NCBI GenBank assembly: GCA_029862005.1
Contig: JAOTYD010000001.1
Location: forward strand, 62,001-126,000
Length of the DNA: 64,000 nucleotides
Direction of reading: 5' to 3'
Origin: Gammaproteobacteria bacterium
GTDB lineage: Bacteria; Pseudomonadota; Gammaproteobacteria; GCA-001735895
Part shown: positions 27,253 through 36,237 of the stretch, in pieces
Layout: each line of letters starts with the position of its first letter
Position numbering within the stretch: position 1 is the stretch's first letter
Notes under the pieces: generated by a model
Databases searched by the model: none
What the model saw: the letters and a program-made list of their open reading frames with translations, nothing else
What the model was told of the DNA's origin: nothing
Program-made: the position numbers and the translations under genes

Positions 27253-28851
27253 ATGAGAAGAGTCCTATATTTCACAGGTTACAGAATGGTTGCGCAGGAA
27301 TGGTCCGGTCGTAAACTAATGAGCAGCGTTTACTTCGAACCCGATGACCAGGGCCTTGATCTGTTCAGTGCCTACCTGCGTTCATTCAAGAACGAGCCGG
27401 TGCGCCTGCTGGTTGATTTGATCGAAGAAGAATTCCGTCAAGTCAGGGTGCCGTTACTGAGAGGTTCCGATCGTCAGGCTATCCTGAATCGTAATTTTGC
27501 CAAGTATTTCCGCACCTCGGAATACAAGTTTGCGATATCGCAATCGGTGGAGAAGAAAACCCGCAAGGAAGAAAAGCTATTACTGATTGGTCTTACCAAT
27601 CAATACCTGCTTGAGCCTTGGCTCAAAATAATCGAAGAAACACGTACCCCGTTGTCAGGCATCATCAGCTTGCCCCTGTTATCTGAAAATTACATCAAGG
27701 AACTTCAGTCAGATAACAGGGCAGTAATCCTGGTTAGTCAACAGGTACCCAGCAATCTGCGTCAATCGGTCTTCGTCGATGGCAAACTGGTGCTGAGTCG
27801 TCTGGTTCCGATCGCAAGCTTTTACCAGGGTGATTATGCTTCTGATGTGCTGCGCGATGTCGAATCGACGCAGCGATACCTGATCAGCCAGCGCATTGTT
27901 GAGCGCTCGGAAACCGTGGCGGTCCACATTCTCACCAATAAACGGCATTTCGATAAATTGACGGTACGCTGTGAGCAGGAGAGTTACTTCGACTTCAAGA
28001 TTTATGAAATCAACCAGTTGCTTGAACGCGAAAAAATCGACGTTGATGACGAACAGGATTTCAGTTCGGGGCTTTATTGCTACCTGGCGAGTAAAAAATT
28101 AATGCTCAATCATTATGCCAGACCGAACGAACGCCGCTATTTTCAGCACCATCGTGCAGGACTGGCACTGCGTTTTGCCAGCATCGCGTTGCTTGCGCTG
28201 GGATTAGGCATGGCGTTAACCAGCGGGGTCAAAGGCTGGCTTTATCAGGACACCATCAACGAAACGACGCTGATCGAGCAAAAATACAAGGCCAAGTATA
28301 ATCAACTCAGCGAGAATCGGATTGATTCGACGACGTCGACCACGAGCATGCAGCATGTTGTGCAAACCGTGGACGCTATCCAGGATCGATACCTGCGGGA
28401 TCCGGAAGAATTGCTGGCCCTGATCAGTAACGATGTCAGCATTTTTCCCGACATTCGCGTCAAAAAGATCGACTGGTTTGTCTCGAACTATTCGGACAGT
28501 AAGGTCTATCGAGAAGTCAGCTGGGGCAAACCCAGAAAACGCAGGCGCACGACTGATAATAAGGCAAAGAACCTGCCTAAACCGAAAAAGGGATATTTTG
28601 AAATCGCATTGGTTGAGGGCGAATTCCTCAATTTTGACGGCAACTATCGTTATGCACTAAGCGCAGTAGAAGACCTCGAAAAAACGTTGGCCGAATCGGG
28701 GAAATACTATTCGGTTGAAATCACTAAGCGTCCACTGAATATAGAATCGGAGAATCAACTGGCTGGCGATGCGGGCACAGGGCGCAGGGACAGTGTGTCG
28801 GTTGCTGAACTAGCGTTTCGTGTTGTCAGGGAGGTGCCAGAGAATGAATAA
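27253..28851 (+). CDS. GspL/PilM-N-like alignment protein (second system)
   Basis: 532 residues from the ATG at 27253; the frame extends upstream to 27187 but that part lies inside the platform gene. The N-terminal about 310 residues look like a divergent actin-like PilM/MshI domain. A membrane helix follows (about 318-338; ALRFASIALLALGLGMAL), then a coiled coil and a periplasmic domain of about 170 residues. The layout is that of GspL, one protein doing the work of PilM plus PilN, whereas the first locus has two separate genes for these parts. Overlaps the next, PilO-like gene by 8 bp. Confidence 0.7.
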   Translation: MRRVLYFTGYRMVAQEWSGRKLMSSVYFEPDDQGLDLFSAYLRSFKNEPVRLLVDLIEEEFRQVRVPLLRGSDRQAILNRNFAKYFRTSEYKFAISQSVEKKTRKEEKLLLIGLTNQYLLEPWLKIIEETRTPLSGIISLPLLSENYIKELQSDNRAVILVSQQVPSNLRQSVFVDGKLVLSRLVPIASFYQGDYASDVLRDVESTQRYLISQRIVERSETVAVHILTNKRHFDKLTVRCEQESYFDFKIYEINQLLEREKIDVDDEQDFSSGLYCYLASKKLMLNHYARPNERRYFQHHRAGLALRFASIALLALGLGMALTSGVKGWLYQDTINETTLIEQKYKAKYNQLSENRIDSTTSTTSMQHVVQTVDAIQDRYLRDPEELLALISNDVSIFPDIRVKKIDWFVSNYSDSKVYREVSWGKPRKRRRTTDNKAKNLPKPKKGYFEIALVEGEFLNFDGNYRYALSAVEDLEKTLAESGKYYSVEITKRPLNIESENQLAGDAGTGRRDSVSVAELAFRVVREVPENE

Positions 28852-29440
28852 GATAGACTGGTTTTACCTGAGGCGACCCCTGATCATGTTTGGGGTGGCA
28901 ATCCTGATTGCAGCAGCACTCGTGGTCGCGGGTTTCCAGTATGAAAAGGCGCGGCAGGAAGAATACGAAAAAGCGGTTTCCACGTTACGCTCAACTCATA
29001 AACTTTACAGCAATATTATCAACGATATTGACCTGCTCGAGCAGTACCGCAATCTGTATAACGGGTACAAAGCTTCGGGGTTGATTGGCAAGGAACGCCG
29101 CCTGAGCTGGATCGAAAGTCTGGAAACCACCAACGAGGTTTTGCGTTTGCCGACTCTGACCTACAACCTGCTTCCCCAGGAAGAATTCAAGCGCCCTGGA
29201 TTCAAGGTAAAACGCGGCGTTACGGTAAAGAGTTCGCCGATGAACCTGAACATTGGTTTACTGCACGAAGAAGACCTGTTTGCGCTGTTGGAAGGATTGC
29301 GCCTGTCGATAAAAAACCTATTTACGGTAGATAGTTGCTCGATCAGTCGGAATACCAATATCAATCGCTCGCTTGATACAAAAAGAGCAAACCTGAGTAC
29401 CGATTGCACTTTTCGCTGGGTGACCATCGATGCAAGTTAA
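28844..29440 (+). CDS. PilO/MshJ-like alignment protein (second system)
   Basis: 198 residues from the ATG at 28844, within the stop of the previous gene (ATGAATAA). It has a membrane helix at about 13-33 (LIMFGVAILIAAALVVAGF), then a coiled coil (about 35-70) and a small periplasmic domain ending with two Cys (VDSCSI, TDCTF). Sequence similarity is weak. The call rests on topology and on its place between GspL-like and PilP-like genes, the same order as mshI-J-K. Overlaps the next gene by 11 bp. Confidence 0.6.
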   Translation: MNKIDWFYLRRPLIMFGVAILIAAALVVAGFQYEKARQEEYEKAVSTLRSTHKLYSNIINDIDLLEQYRNLYNGYKASGLIGKERRLSWIESLETTNEVLRLPTLTYNLLPQEEFKRPGFKVKRGVTVKSSPMNLNIGLLHEEDLFALLEGLRLSIKNLFTVDSCSISRNTNINRSLDTKRANLSTDCTFRWVTIDAS

Positions 29441-29891
29441 AAGCGTAAAACAACAGGCAAACACGGGGCTGGTAGCCTTGCTTTTGTTGGTGACGCAAGT
29501 GGCAAGCGCGGCCGAATTGTCGACATTGTTCACGACGCCAGAAGAGCGCCAGATTATCAATTCAAATCGTTATAAGAGTGACGAGATAAAGCAAAAACAA
29601 CTGGTTGTGGTGGAGGAACCGATCGAAGGGCCAATTCAGGCTAGGTTCCAGGAAGAAGTTATCCGCGAATATAAAATTTCTGGAATTACGATTTCGCGCG
29701 ACGGATCACGCACCGTATGGATTAATTCGCAGGCCTACGAGGATGGCGCGGCACTCGATAACAACAGCAAGATCAGGGTAATGATGAACGGCGATATCCG
29801 GGTCAGGATTACCGCACCAGATGGTAAGCATTACTATGCTGCCAGTGGCGAAACAATTGAGATTACGTTCTTGGCCCCTGTCGAGAATTAG
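29430..29891 (+). CDS. Periplasmic PilP/MshK-like protein (second system)
   Basis: 153 residues with a signal peptide (about 1-28, ending ASAAE). Then LFTTPEERQIINSNR, a linker, and a small beta domain: EYKISGITISRDGSRTVWINSQAYEDGAAL and IRVRITAPDGKHYYAASGETIEI. The ...GITISRDGSRTVWING pattern is the one seen in PilP/GspC-type HR domains that contact the secretin. Position after the PilO-like gene supports this. No name is justified by sequence alone. Confidence 0.55.
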   Translation: MQVKSVKQQANTGLVALLLLVTQVASAAELSTLFTTPEERQIINSNRYKSDEIKQKQLVVVEEPIEGPIQARFQEEVIREYKISGITISRDGSRTVWINSQAYEDGAALDNNSKIRVMMNGDIRVRITAPDGKHYYAASGETIEITFLAPVEN

Positions 29892-29893
29892 TC

Positions 29894-31942
29894 GTGATGG
29901 GTAGCGGCGACAATAGGCAAAACGGTTACGTACTATTGTTGACACTGTTGGCGTTGATGGGAATCGGTGGCGTTGTGGTTGCTGGCTTCACCCAGGATGC
30001 CAAGCAGCAGGTTGAACACGAGAAATATCTTCACAACAAGCGCGTACTCGCTGAGGCCAAACAGGCCCTGCTGCAATTCGCTTATAACTACCCGGCGACT
30101 AACCAGCGCGGACCGGGGCGCCTTCCCTGTGCGGATACTGATAATGATGGTACACCGAACACGGTTATTGGCACCTGTATACAGCTGGGGAGACTGCCCT
30201 GGGGCCAGCCTGATTTAAATCTCTACGATATACGTGACGCCGACGGGCAACGATTGTGGTACGCGGTATCTGATAGTTTTGCAACCAATGTTGCAGGTGG
30301 TAATGTCATCAACAGCGACGCTTTCGGTACGATCACCATTCGCGATCAGGTTGGCAATATCATTTTTGATGGCTCGACTGGAAACGGCGTGGCCGCGGTG
30401 ATTATCGCTCCTGGCGCCCCCACTGCCCGCGCCGGAGTCACTCAGGATCGCAGCATTGCCAACGCCGATGATGCTTTTGATACCACTGCGGATACGGATC
30501 CCGGTATTATCAACCCTGTTAATTATCTTGACCTTTTTTTCGGCATCGAGGACAACGCCCAGTTCGCTCAGAGCGCAACCAACGGCTTTATCCTCGGGCG
30601 GGTTGACGATCTGACGTCGGCGTCGATTATCGTCAATGATCAATTCGCGGTGATCACCGCCGCGGAAGTGATCGAAGTCGCGGAAAAAGCGACCCTGCAG
30701 GCTTATCGAAATGCGTTTACGGCCTACGATTTGCGAATCGATAACGACGTGGCGGCTGGCGATAATTACCCCTGGTTGTATAACTACGCGGTCAATGATT
30801 TGGGCGGTGGATACCCGGAGCTCGACGACTATCCATCCGACCCGGTGTTTGCAACCGAGCAGGCTAATTTTCTGGGGCGTATCGGGCGCGTCCCGTCCAT
30901 TTACAGCAATTACTTTATTGAAGCGGGAAGTCAGCCTATCGAGTCCGAGCTTCAATTTGATTTCAGTCTGAGCTACCCGGTTACCCCTACGAAGGTCGGT
31001 TTCGATCAGCTTACCCCGATAGTTACAACCGGTACTTTCGACTTTAACGCGGGAGCTCAGCACGTCTTTAGCGCGATATCGACACTGCCACAAACGATTT
31101 CCTTTAATGATATCGCGGATGTGGTCGGGGATGACGGCCGCTTATCGGCTACCGCAATCGTCAATGAGACTTTCCAGGTCGAACGCTGGTTCTGGGATGA
31201 GAATGCTCTGGGCCCAGCTACCGGCATTTGGACCATATGCCCTGCCGGTGGGGACCAGTTGTCGGACTGCAATCGTGATGCGATCGGTAATCCGACACCG
31301 GGAAGCCCCAATAACCTGGCCGCTGTCGAGGCACTTCGCGTGATTGCCGAAATAGATTTTCCGGTGGGTACGCCGGTCAATTTCGATATGGATTACACCA
31401 ATGCGCCTGTTATAACAGCTACCAGTGCCGCCGATGGCGGCAGTCACGCGACGATCCAGGGTGTTTATCTTGGGGCGGATATGTTGGCTGTACCGGTAAC
31501 CTTAAGCTATGAAATCGATCGGTTTTACTTAAATAATTTCGACATACAGGAAACCGGCACCCTAGTGGCCGGCGATATGACTGTCGGTAACGTTACACTT
31601 GGTTTGCGCTACTACCCGGAGCTGCCCGACTGGGCCTTTAGCGATGCCTGGTATGACAGTATTCAGATGGCTTACGCCAGCGATTATCTGCCGGGCGGAG
31701 CTGGCGGACCCTGCACCGCGGGAACCGACTGCCTGCAGGTCGAGAACTTGGCCGGCGGTAATAATGACAAGATATCGATCCTCGCGATAGCCGGTCAACA
31801 TGACTGGGTGGATGAAGCTTTGGATAATTTAAGTAATGATGTTAGCGATGTTTTCGACCTTGAGAACGATGATATAGATGATAACTTCGATGTCAGGGCC
31901 TTGAACGGCAATGATAAAATCCTTGTGGTGGACGAGTTATGA
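29894..31942 (+). CDS. Giant GspK/PilX-like prepilin (682 residues)
   Basis: Start is GTG at 29894 or the adjacent ATG at 29897. The N-terminus has a short polar leader ending in Gly11 followed by YVLLLTLLALMGIGGVVVAGF, a class III-like segment without Glu5, as in GspK/PilX tip pseudopilins. After the alpha1 helix comes an RLPC motif at 76-79 followed by a Ca-loop-like DTDNDG, then about 600 residues of beta-rich, Asp/Asn-rich extracellular sequence with few Cys. The size is far beyond usual pseudopilins (150-350). A role as tip adhesin or cap is inference. Overlaps the following prepilin by 4 bp. Confidence 0.75.
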   Translation: MMGSGDNRQNGYVLLLTLLALMGIGGVVVAGFTQDAKQQVEHEKYLHNKRVLAEAKQALLQFAYNYPATNQRGPGRLPCADTDNDGTPNTVIGTCIQLGRLPWGQPDLNLYDIRDADGQRLWYAVSDSFATNVAGGNVINSDAFGTITIRDQVGNIIFDGSTGNGVAAVIIAPGAPTARAGVTQDRSIANADDAFDTTADTDPGIINPVNYLDLFFGIEDNAQFAQSATNGFILGRVDDLTSASIIVNDQFAVITAAEVIEVAEKATLQAYRNAFTAYDLRIDNDVAAGDNYPWLYNYAVNDLGGGYPELDDYPSDPVFATEQANFLGRIGRVPSIYSNYFIEAGSQPIESELQFDFSLSYPVTPTKVGFDQLTPIVTTGTFDFNAGAQHVFSAISTLPQTISFNDIADVVGDDGRLSATAIVNETFQVERWFWDENALGPATGIWTICPAGGDQLSDCNRDAIGNPTPGSPNNLAAVEALRVIAEIDFPVGTPVNFDMDYTNAPVITATSAADGGSHATIQGVYLGADMLAVPVTLSYEIDRFYLNNFDIQETGTLVAGDMTVGNVTLGLRYYPELPDWAFSDAWYDSIQMAYASDYLPGGAGGPCTAGTDCLQVENLAGGNNDKISILAIAGQHDWVDEALDNLSNDVSDVFDLENDDIDDNFDVRALNGNDKILVVDEL

Positions 31943-32802
31943 GCAGGAAACAAGGCCAACTGGGTTTTACCCTGGTCGAAATTGCAATCGTACTGTTGAT
32001 TGTGGGAATTTTACTCGGCTATACGGTGGCTTTGTTTCCGAAGCAGCAGGACTTGAAAAAGTATCGCGCGGTCGAGGTGGAAATGGACCGGGTGATCGAG
32101 GCGATCATCGGCTTTGCGCAGGTTAACGGTCGCTTACCCTGCCCGGCAATTCCGAACTCGAACGGCAACGAAGATGGCGGTGGTGGAGTCGATTGTAACA
32201 ACTACGGCGGCTTTGTCCCGGTAAATACACTGGGGCTTACCGGAAAACTCAATCAGGATACCCTGTTGCTCGATCCCTGGGGTAATCCCTACCGGTATTA
32301 TGTGACCAATAATGATGCCAATGGTGCGGGTGGTTCCGATTTTGTGCGAAATGGGCAAATGCGTACCGTTGGATTGGTGGATGTGTTACCTGGTCCACCG
32401 GATGGATACATTGATCTCGACGGTCGCTACCTGATCTGCGATGACAATGGCACCACGACCGATGACGAGTGCACCGGGGCGAATCAAGTGTTCGGCAATG
32501 CCAACGGTGTCGGAGCTTATGCGGGCGCGCCATTTGTGTTGCTTTCGCAGGGCAAGAACTGGAATGCGGTTGTTCCGGTCAACGATGAACTGGAGAACAT
32601 TGGAAGTGTTTTAACTACTACCAACCTGGGCATGGTACTCGGACCCAGTGGCAACGAGTACCTGCTCAAGGATGTTGGCGTCGGTCAAACCACGTTCGTA
32701 CGTCGTCCCACCGGTTTTGCCGACGATTTCGACGACGTCGTCAGGTGGGCATCACCGCATGTCCTCTACTCGAAGATGATCGAAGCAGGCCAACTCCCCT
32801 GA
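31939..32802 (+). CDS. Type IV prepilin (287 residues, RLPC-type; second system)
   Basis: Canonical prepilin N-terminus: leader MSRKQGQLG, then FTLVEIAIVLLIVGILLGYTVALF with Glu5. It shares the RLPC motif (65-68) at the end of alpha1 with the giant prepilin just upstream. It also has DPWGNPYRYYV, a GspG-like feature, and a long Gly/Asn/Asp-rich globular part with four to five Cys. Overlap with the giant prepilin gene suggests coupled translation. It is the last rightward gene before the histidine kinase on the other strand. Confidence 0.87.
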   Translation: MSRKQGQLGFTLVEIAIVLLIVGILLGYTVALFPKQQDLKKYRAVEVEMDRVIEAIIGFAQVNGRLPCPAIPNSNGNEDGGGGVDCNNYGGFVPVNTLGLTGKLNQDTLLLDPWGNPYRYYVTNNDANGAGGSDFVRNGQMRTVGLVDVLPGPPDGYIDLDGRYLICDDNGTTTDDECTGANQVFGNANGVGAYAGAPFVLLSQGKNWNAVVPVNDELENIGSVLTTTNLGMVLGPSGNEYLLKDVGVGQTTFVRRPTGFADDFDDVVRWASPHVLYSKMIEAGQLP

Positions 32803-32920
32803 AACCTCGCATTCCGGGCAATCGCGCCCTGACCCGGGATCCCATCTTGCAGGAGCCTGGAGTTTTAATGGTACTACTGTTGATACGCGCAGCCCGTCGC
32901 CGAGGGTCGTAACCGGTTAT

Positions 32921-34600
32921 TCACTCCCCCAGTTGCTGAATTAAATTGAAGCAAACACGACCGTGTTCATTCTGGCTGAGTTCGAGTTCGTAGTTGAACG
33001 CCAGTGCCATGATGGCCGACTGGTACAAGCCGATACCCATGCCACTCCCGGACGATACCGGTTGCATAAACAGGTTCTTTTCGATTTCGGGTTCGATCGC
33101 CTCGCCGTCATCGCAAACGGATAACACGATAACGTCTTTGCTGGATAACAGGCGCAGATCGATCAGCTTAGCGGATGGTTTGTTGAGCGCGTTGTTGATC
33201 AGATTATCGGCGACGCTGTCGAACAAATCGACCGGTACCGCCACGTTATTGTCAATATCGTGGTGAAAATGCAGGCGCGCGATTGCATTATGCCGCTTGG
33301 AAATGCGTTTGATCCACTTTTCGCAATCGACCAGGGTGATCTGGGTGTTGAGCTTTGGTGCTTTCAGCTTGTTGAGCGTATTTTCGAGGCGAATCCCAAT
33401 TTGATTCAGGTTGGTTTGCAACAGTTTTTGTGAATCTGCGGTTCCACTATCCGTATCGAGAATATCAATCGAGGTTTTGATTGATTGCAGTATGTTCTTG
33501 ATGTCATGCGTCAGCCGGGCGCCGGTGTGGTGGATGGTAGCGAAATGTTCCTGCGCGCGTATTTTTTCCTGATTTAGTTTGGCCAGATAGAACTGGTAGG
33601 CCATGCGGACTAAAAGAAAGGTGTGTTGCTCGAGTGCAGTGCCTGGATCGGCCTTGAAGTAAAGTACAACGCTCAGTTTGTCATCTAGTTGGTGTTTGAG
33701 CCGGGTGCCGATTTTTTCACCGGCGCCGATCTTGAAGTGCTCAAATGACCATTCAATCGCGTTGAGCCAGTCGTTGTTGACCAGGTGTTCGCAGGCGGCC
33801 TCGAGATATTCGCTAGGCGTCAGGTAGCGCTCTTCAATCAGGGTGGTCAAAGTGTTAATCCAGGCTTCAAATGGTCCCCCGATCGTCATTGCATAGCGAT
33901 TCCACAAAACTCCAATGCCGGAATAACCCACTCCTGGATTCCAGAACCAGCTAATGCCGATAGTCAGGGTTGCAACGATAAATACCGTCAGCAGCAGGCC
34001 ATCAATGTAATCAACCCCGTAAAGCAGGTTGATGACAATACCACCCAGTAACACGATAAACAGCAGGGTTGATGCCAGCAGTCCATGCATCAAGTCTACC
34101 TGGCTGCGGCCCTGCGTCTGGTGGTCGGGATTGGGCGCAAAGAAAAACAGCAGCACCGGCACCAGGATCACGGTTTGCATGTACTCTGCAAATAAGGATG
34201 GTAACTGGATCTGTGGAAACGCTTCCGGAATCACTCCAACCGACATTTCGAGCGTGATAATCAGCAGCGCCAGCAGGTCAAAGGATCGGAATGCGGTCTG
34301 ACTGAGTAAGCGGCTGCCAATCAAACCGGACAAAATGAGGCCAAAGAAGACCAATGATTCGTCGGGAAAAGAATAAGCCAGCCCCATGAATACCAGTGCC
34401 AAAAAAACAACTGGCGCCCGCTTGATTGTTACTTTCTTGCTCCACAGTGGTTGCCAGAGCAGGAATAGGCCATACAATATGAAAGTTAGACTAAACTGCT
34501 GTAAAGGCTGATCCACCGCCCAGATCAGTAAATGGAAAAGCAACAAGATGGAGGCCAGGATTTGCTGGCCATGTTGCAGTAACGAATTGATTCTAATCAA
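32921..34600 (-). CDS. Membrane sensor histidine kinase
   Basis: 559 residues. About seven hydrophobic helices occupy roughly 1-230, a cytoplasmic linker follows, then the kinase core: H-box RLTHDIKNILQSI (HDxKN type, near residue 360), N-box DNLINNAL, G1 CDDGEAIEP and G2 GSGMGIGLYQ. The annotated start is TTG at 34600 without a clear RBS, so the N-terminus is uncertain. No regulator gene is adjacent on its strand; the NtrC-family regulator at 17484 in the same locus is the best candidate partner. It resembles the PilS/PrsK style (polytopic sensor, HATPase near the C-terminus). Confidence 0.85.
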   Translation of the reverse strand: MIRINSLLQHGQQILASILLLFHLLIWAVDQPLQQFSLTFILYGLFLLWQPLWSKKVTIKRAPVVFLALVFMGLAYSFPDESLVFFGLILSGLIGSRLLSQTAFRSFDLLALLIITLEMSVGVIPEAFPQIQLPSLFAEYMQTVILVPVLLFFFAPNPDHQTQGRSQVDLMHGLLASTLLFIVLLGGIVINLLYGVDYIDGLLLTVFIVATLTIGISWFWNPGVGYSGIGVLWNRYAMTIGGPFEAWINTLTTLIEERYLTPSEYLEAACEHLVNNDWLNAIEWSFEHFKIGAGEKIGTRLKHQLDDKLSVVLYFKADPGTALEQHTFLLVRMAYQFYLAKLNQEKIRAQEHFATIHHTGARLTHDIKNILQSIKTSIDILDTDSGTADSQKLLQTNLNQIGIRLENTLNKLKAPKLNTQITLVDCEKWIKRISKRHNAIARLHFHHDIDNNVAVPVDLFDSVADNLINNALNKPSAKLIDLRLLSSKDVIVLSVCDDGEAIEPEIEKNLFMQPVSSGSGMGIGLYQSAIMALAFNYELELSQNEHGRVCFNLIQQLGE

Positions 34601-34617
34601 AGGTGCAGGAAACTCAT

Positions 34618-35397
34618 ATGCTCGCTCAAACTATATCATTGTTCCGTTACCTGATGCTTGGAATTATGAGTAGACGATTGCTTGTGTTGCTGATACTTCT
34701 CGTGCTTGCCTCGGTATTGACGGGAAGCTTCATCAGTGAACTGGCAATCATTAATGGCAAGGCGATCGCGAGTGCTTTTATCGCCGATTTTTTACGCTAC
34801 AGCCTTGCGCTGCTGGCCCTGTTGACGATAGCCATCAGCGTTGCCGAAGACTATGAGTCGGGCCAGTTTGAGCGTTTATTGACAATGCCTCTGGCACGTT
34901 GGCAATACGTAGCGGCACAAACCCTGGTGATTGCGAGCCTATGCCTGTTGCTGGTATTACCGGTATTGATGCTGGTGTCGATGTACAGCGGTATCGCAAT
35001 CGGATTTTACTGGGCCACGGCCCTGTGGATGGAGCTGTTTTTACTGGGTGTGCTCGGATTGCTCGCTATCTTGAGCCTCGAAAAAATACCGCAGGCGGTG
35101 TTCTTTGCGCTGGCTATATACCTGCTGGCAAAATTGTCCGGACTGATAACCCTGATGTTGAGCGAAACGGTCAGACTATCAGAAGGCAGTGCTACTAGCC
35201 GTGCGATTGAATTTATTTTCAGCTCGATACTCTATATCGTACCGGGCGTCAATAGCTTTGCCGAAAATGATGTTTTCTTTGGCGGCGTCGATCTGTTGAC
35301 AACGCTGGGGGACCAGTTTGTCACGGTGGCAATCTATGCGCTGTTCATCCTGGCGGTCTGCCTGGTTGATTTTTATCGCAAGGAAATCAGTTTCTAG
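34618..35397 (+). CDS. ABC-2 type transporter permease
   Basis: 259 residues from the ATG at 34618, which has AGGA 7 bp upstream; a GTG at 34603 is possible. About six membrane helices in the ABC-2/NosY pattern (LLVLLILLVLASVLTG, then SLALLALLTIAISVAEDYESGQFERLLTMPLARWQYVAAQTLVI). The EDYESGQFERLLTMPL segment is typical of this permease family, near the coupling helix. Its ATPase is probably the gene at 36986, separated by an accessory gene and a prepilin gene. Start lies only 17 bp from the divergent kinase start. Stop overlaps the next GTG (TAGTG). Confidence 0.85.
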   Translation: MLAQTISLFRYLMLGIMSRRLLVLLILLVLASVLTGSFISELAIINGKAIASAFIADFLRYSLALLALLTIAISVAEDYESGQFERLLTMPLARWQYVAAQTLVIASLCLLLVLPVLMLVSMYSGIAIGFYWATALWMELFLLGVLGLLAILSLEKIPQAVFFALAIYLLAKLSGLITLMLSETVRLSEGSATSRAIEFIFSSILYIVPGVNSFAENDVFFGGVDLLTTLGDQFVTVAIYALFILAVCLVDFYRKEISF

Positions 35398-36134
35398 TGC
35401 ATCGATCCGAACGTCCGATTCTACAGTTACCGCGACCCGTACTGCTGGGATTCCTGGTTTTACTGGGCATTCAGATCTGCTACTACCACACTGGTAAGTC
35501 ACGCTTCGAAACCAGCTTCAGAGCGCTTGCGCCACCGTTTGACGCCTCGATTTATCGCAGTATCGCGATGGGGTCGGAACAATTGCTGGGATACTTGCTG
35601 GCGGTCCGCCTGCAGCTGCACGATAGCCAGGCCGGGCAACACTTCGTCTACAGCCAGATCGATTACCATGTGCTGATCGATTGGCTCGAGCAGATCACTC
35701 TGGTCAGCCCGGGGACAGAGTACCCAATGCTGCTGTCGTCCCGGATTTACACGACAACGCGAGATCATCAGCGGCTGCGATTGATTCTCGATTTTATCCA
35801 GCGCCGCTTCGACGACAATCCCCAGCTACACTGGCGCCGGTTGGCGGAGGCCAGCGTGATTGCCAAGCACCGTCTCGCCGACCTGGAGTTGGCGCTGAAA
35901 CTGGCCGAGAAAATCGCACAGCAACCGACCCACCTGAAAATCCCGCCCTGGGCGCGAGATATCCAGTTCTTATTGCTTGCCGACCTGAATGAACTGGAAT
36001 CAGCAATCGCAATCGTCCAGTCATTGCTGCAGACGAGTGCGGTGCACGACCCGGACGAAAGGCGTTTTCTCGAAAGTAAGCTGTTGGAATTTCAACAAAA
36101 GCTGACTGAATCCCGACAATCAACCCTCAATTGA
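35397..36134 (+). CDS. Membrane-anchored helical protein between ABC permease and prepilin
   Basis: 245 residues from a GTG that overlaps the permease stop. One N-terminal membrane helix (about 13-30; PVLLGFLVLLGIQICYY), then an all-helical, TPR/solenoid-like domain (for example YHVLIDWLEQITLVSP, LHWRRLAEASVIAKHRLADLELALKLAEKIAQQP, LNELESAIAIVQSLL). I do not recognise a named family. Position next to an ABC permease, a prepilin and an ABC ATPase suggests an accessory subunit, in the manner of PilG in the Myxococcus PilGHI transporter; that is analogy, not homology shown here. Confidence 0.75.
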   Translation: MHRSERPILQLPRPVLLGFLVLLGIQICYYHTGKSRFETSFRALAPPFDASIYRSIAMGSEQLLGYLLAVRLQLHDSQAGQHFVYSQIDYHVLIDWLEQITLVSPGTEYPMLLSSRIYTTTRDHQRLRLILDFIQRRFDDNPQLHWRRLAEASVIAKHRLADLELALKLAEKIAQQPTHLKIPPWARDIQFLLLADLNELESAIAIVQSLLQTSAVHDPDERRFLESKLLEFQQKLTESRQSTLN

Positions 36135-36180
36135 GTAAAAAATCTGCTGTGTGGCTAAGAATTACATAGATTTATTCGTT

Positions 36181-36197
36181 TTGGCATGTTAAATGCA
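36181..36197 (+). promoter_or_regulatory. Sigma-54 promoter of the prepilin gene at 36238
   Basis: TGGCATG-TTAA-ATGCA (36182-36197) matches the sigma-54 consensus TGGCACG-N4-TTGCA, with GG at 36183-36184 and GC at 36195-36196 exactly 10 bp apart. The expected start of transcription is near 36208, giving a leader of about 30 nt and a good RBS (GGGAGA) before the ATG. A full NtrC-type activator is encoded in the same locus at 17484. Confidence 0.8.
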
Positions 36198-36237
36198 TAC
36201 ATATTTTTAGACACAACCGAAACATAGGGAGAATTAC

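Noticed and set aside
30215-31093. 292-residue open frame on the minus strand
   Set aside because: It lies wholly inside the giant prepilin gene, whose frame has a signal segment, motifs and operon overlaps. The antisense frame has no recognisable motif.
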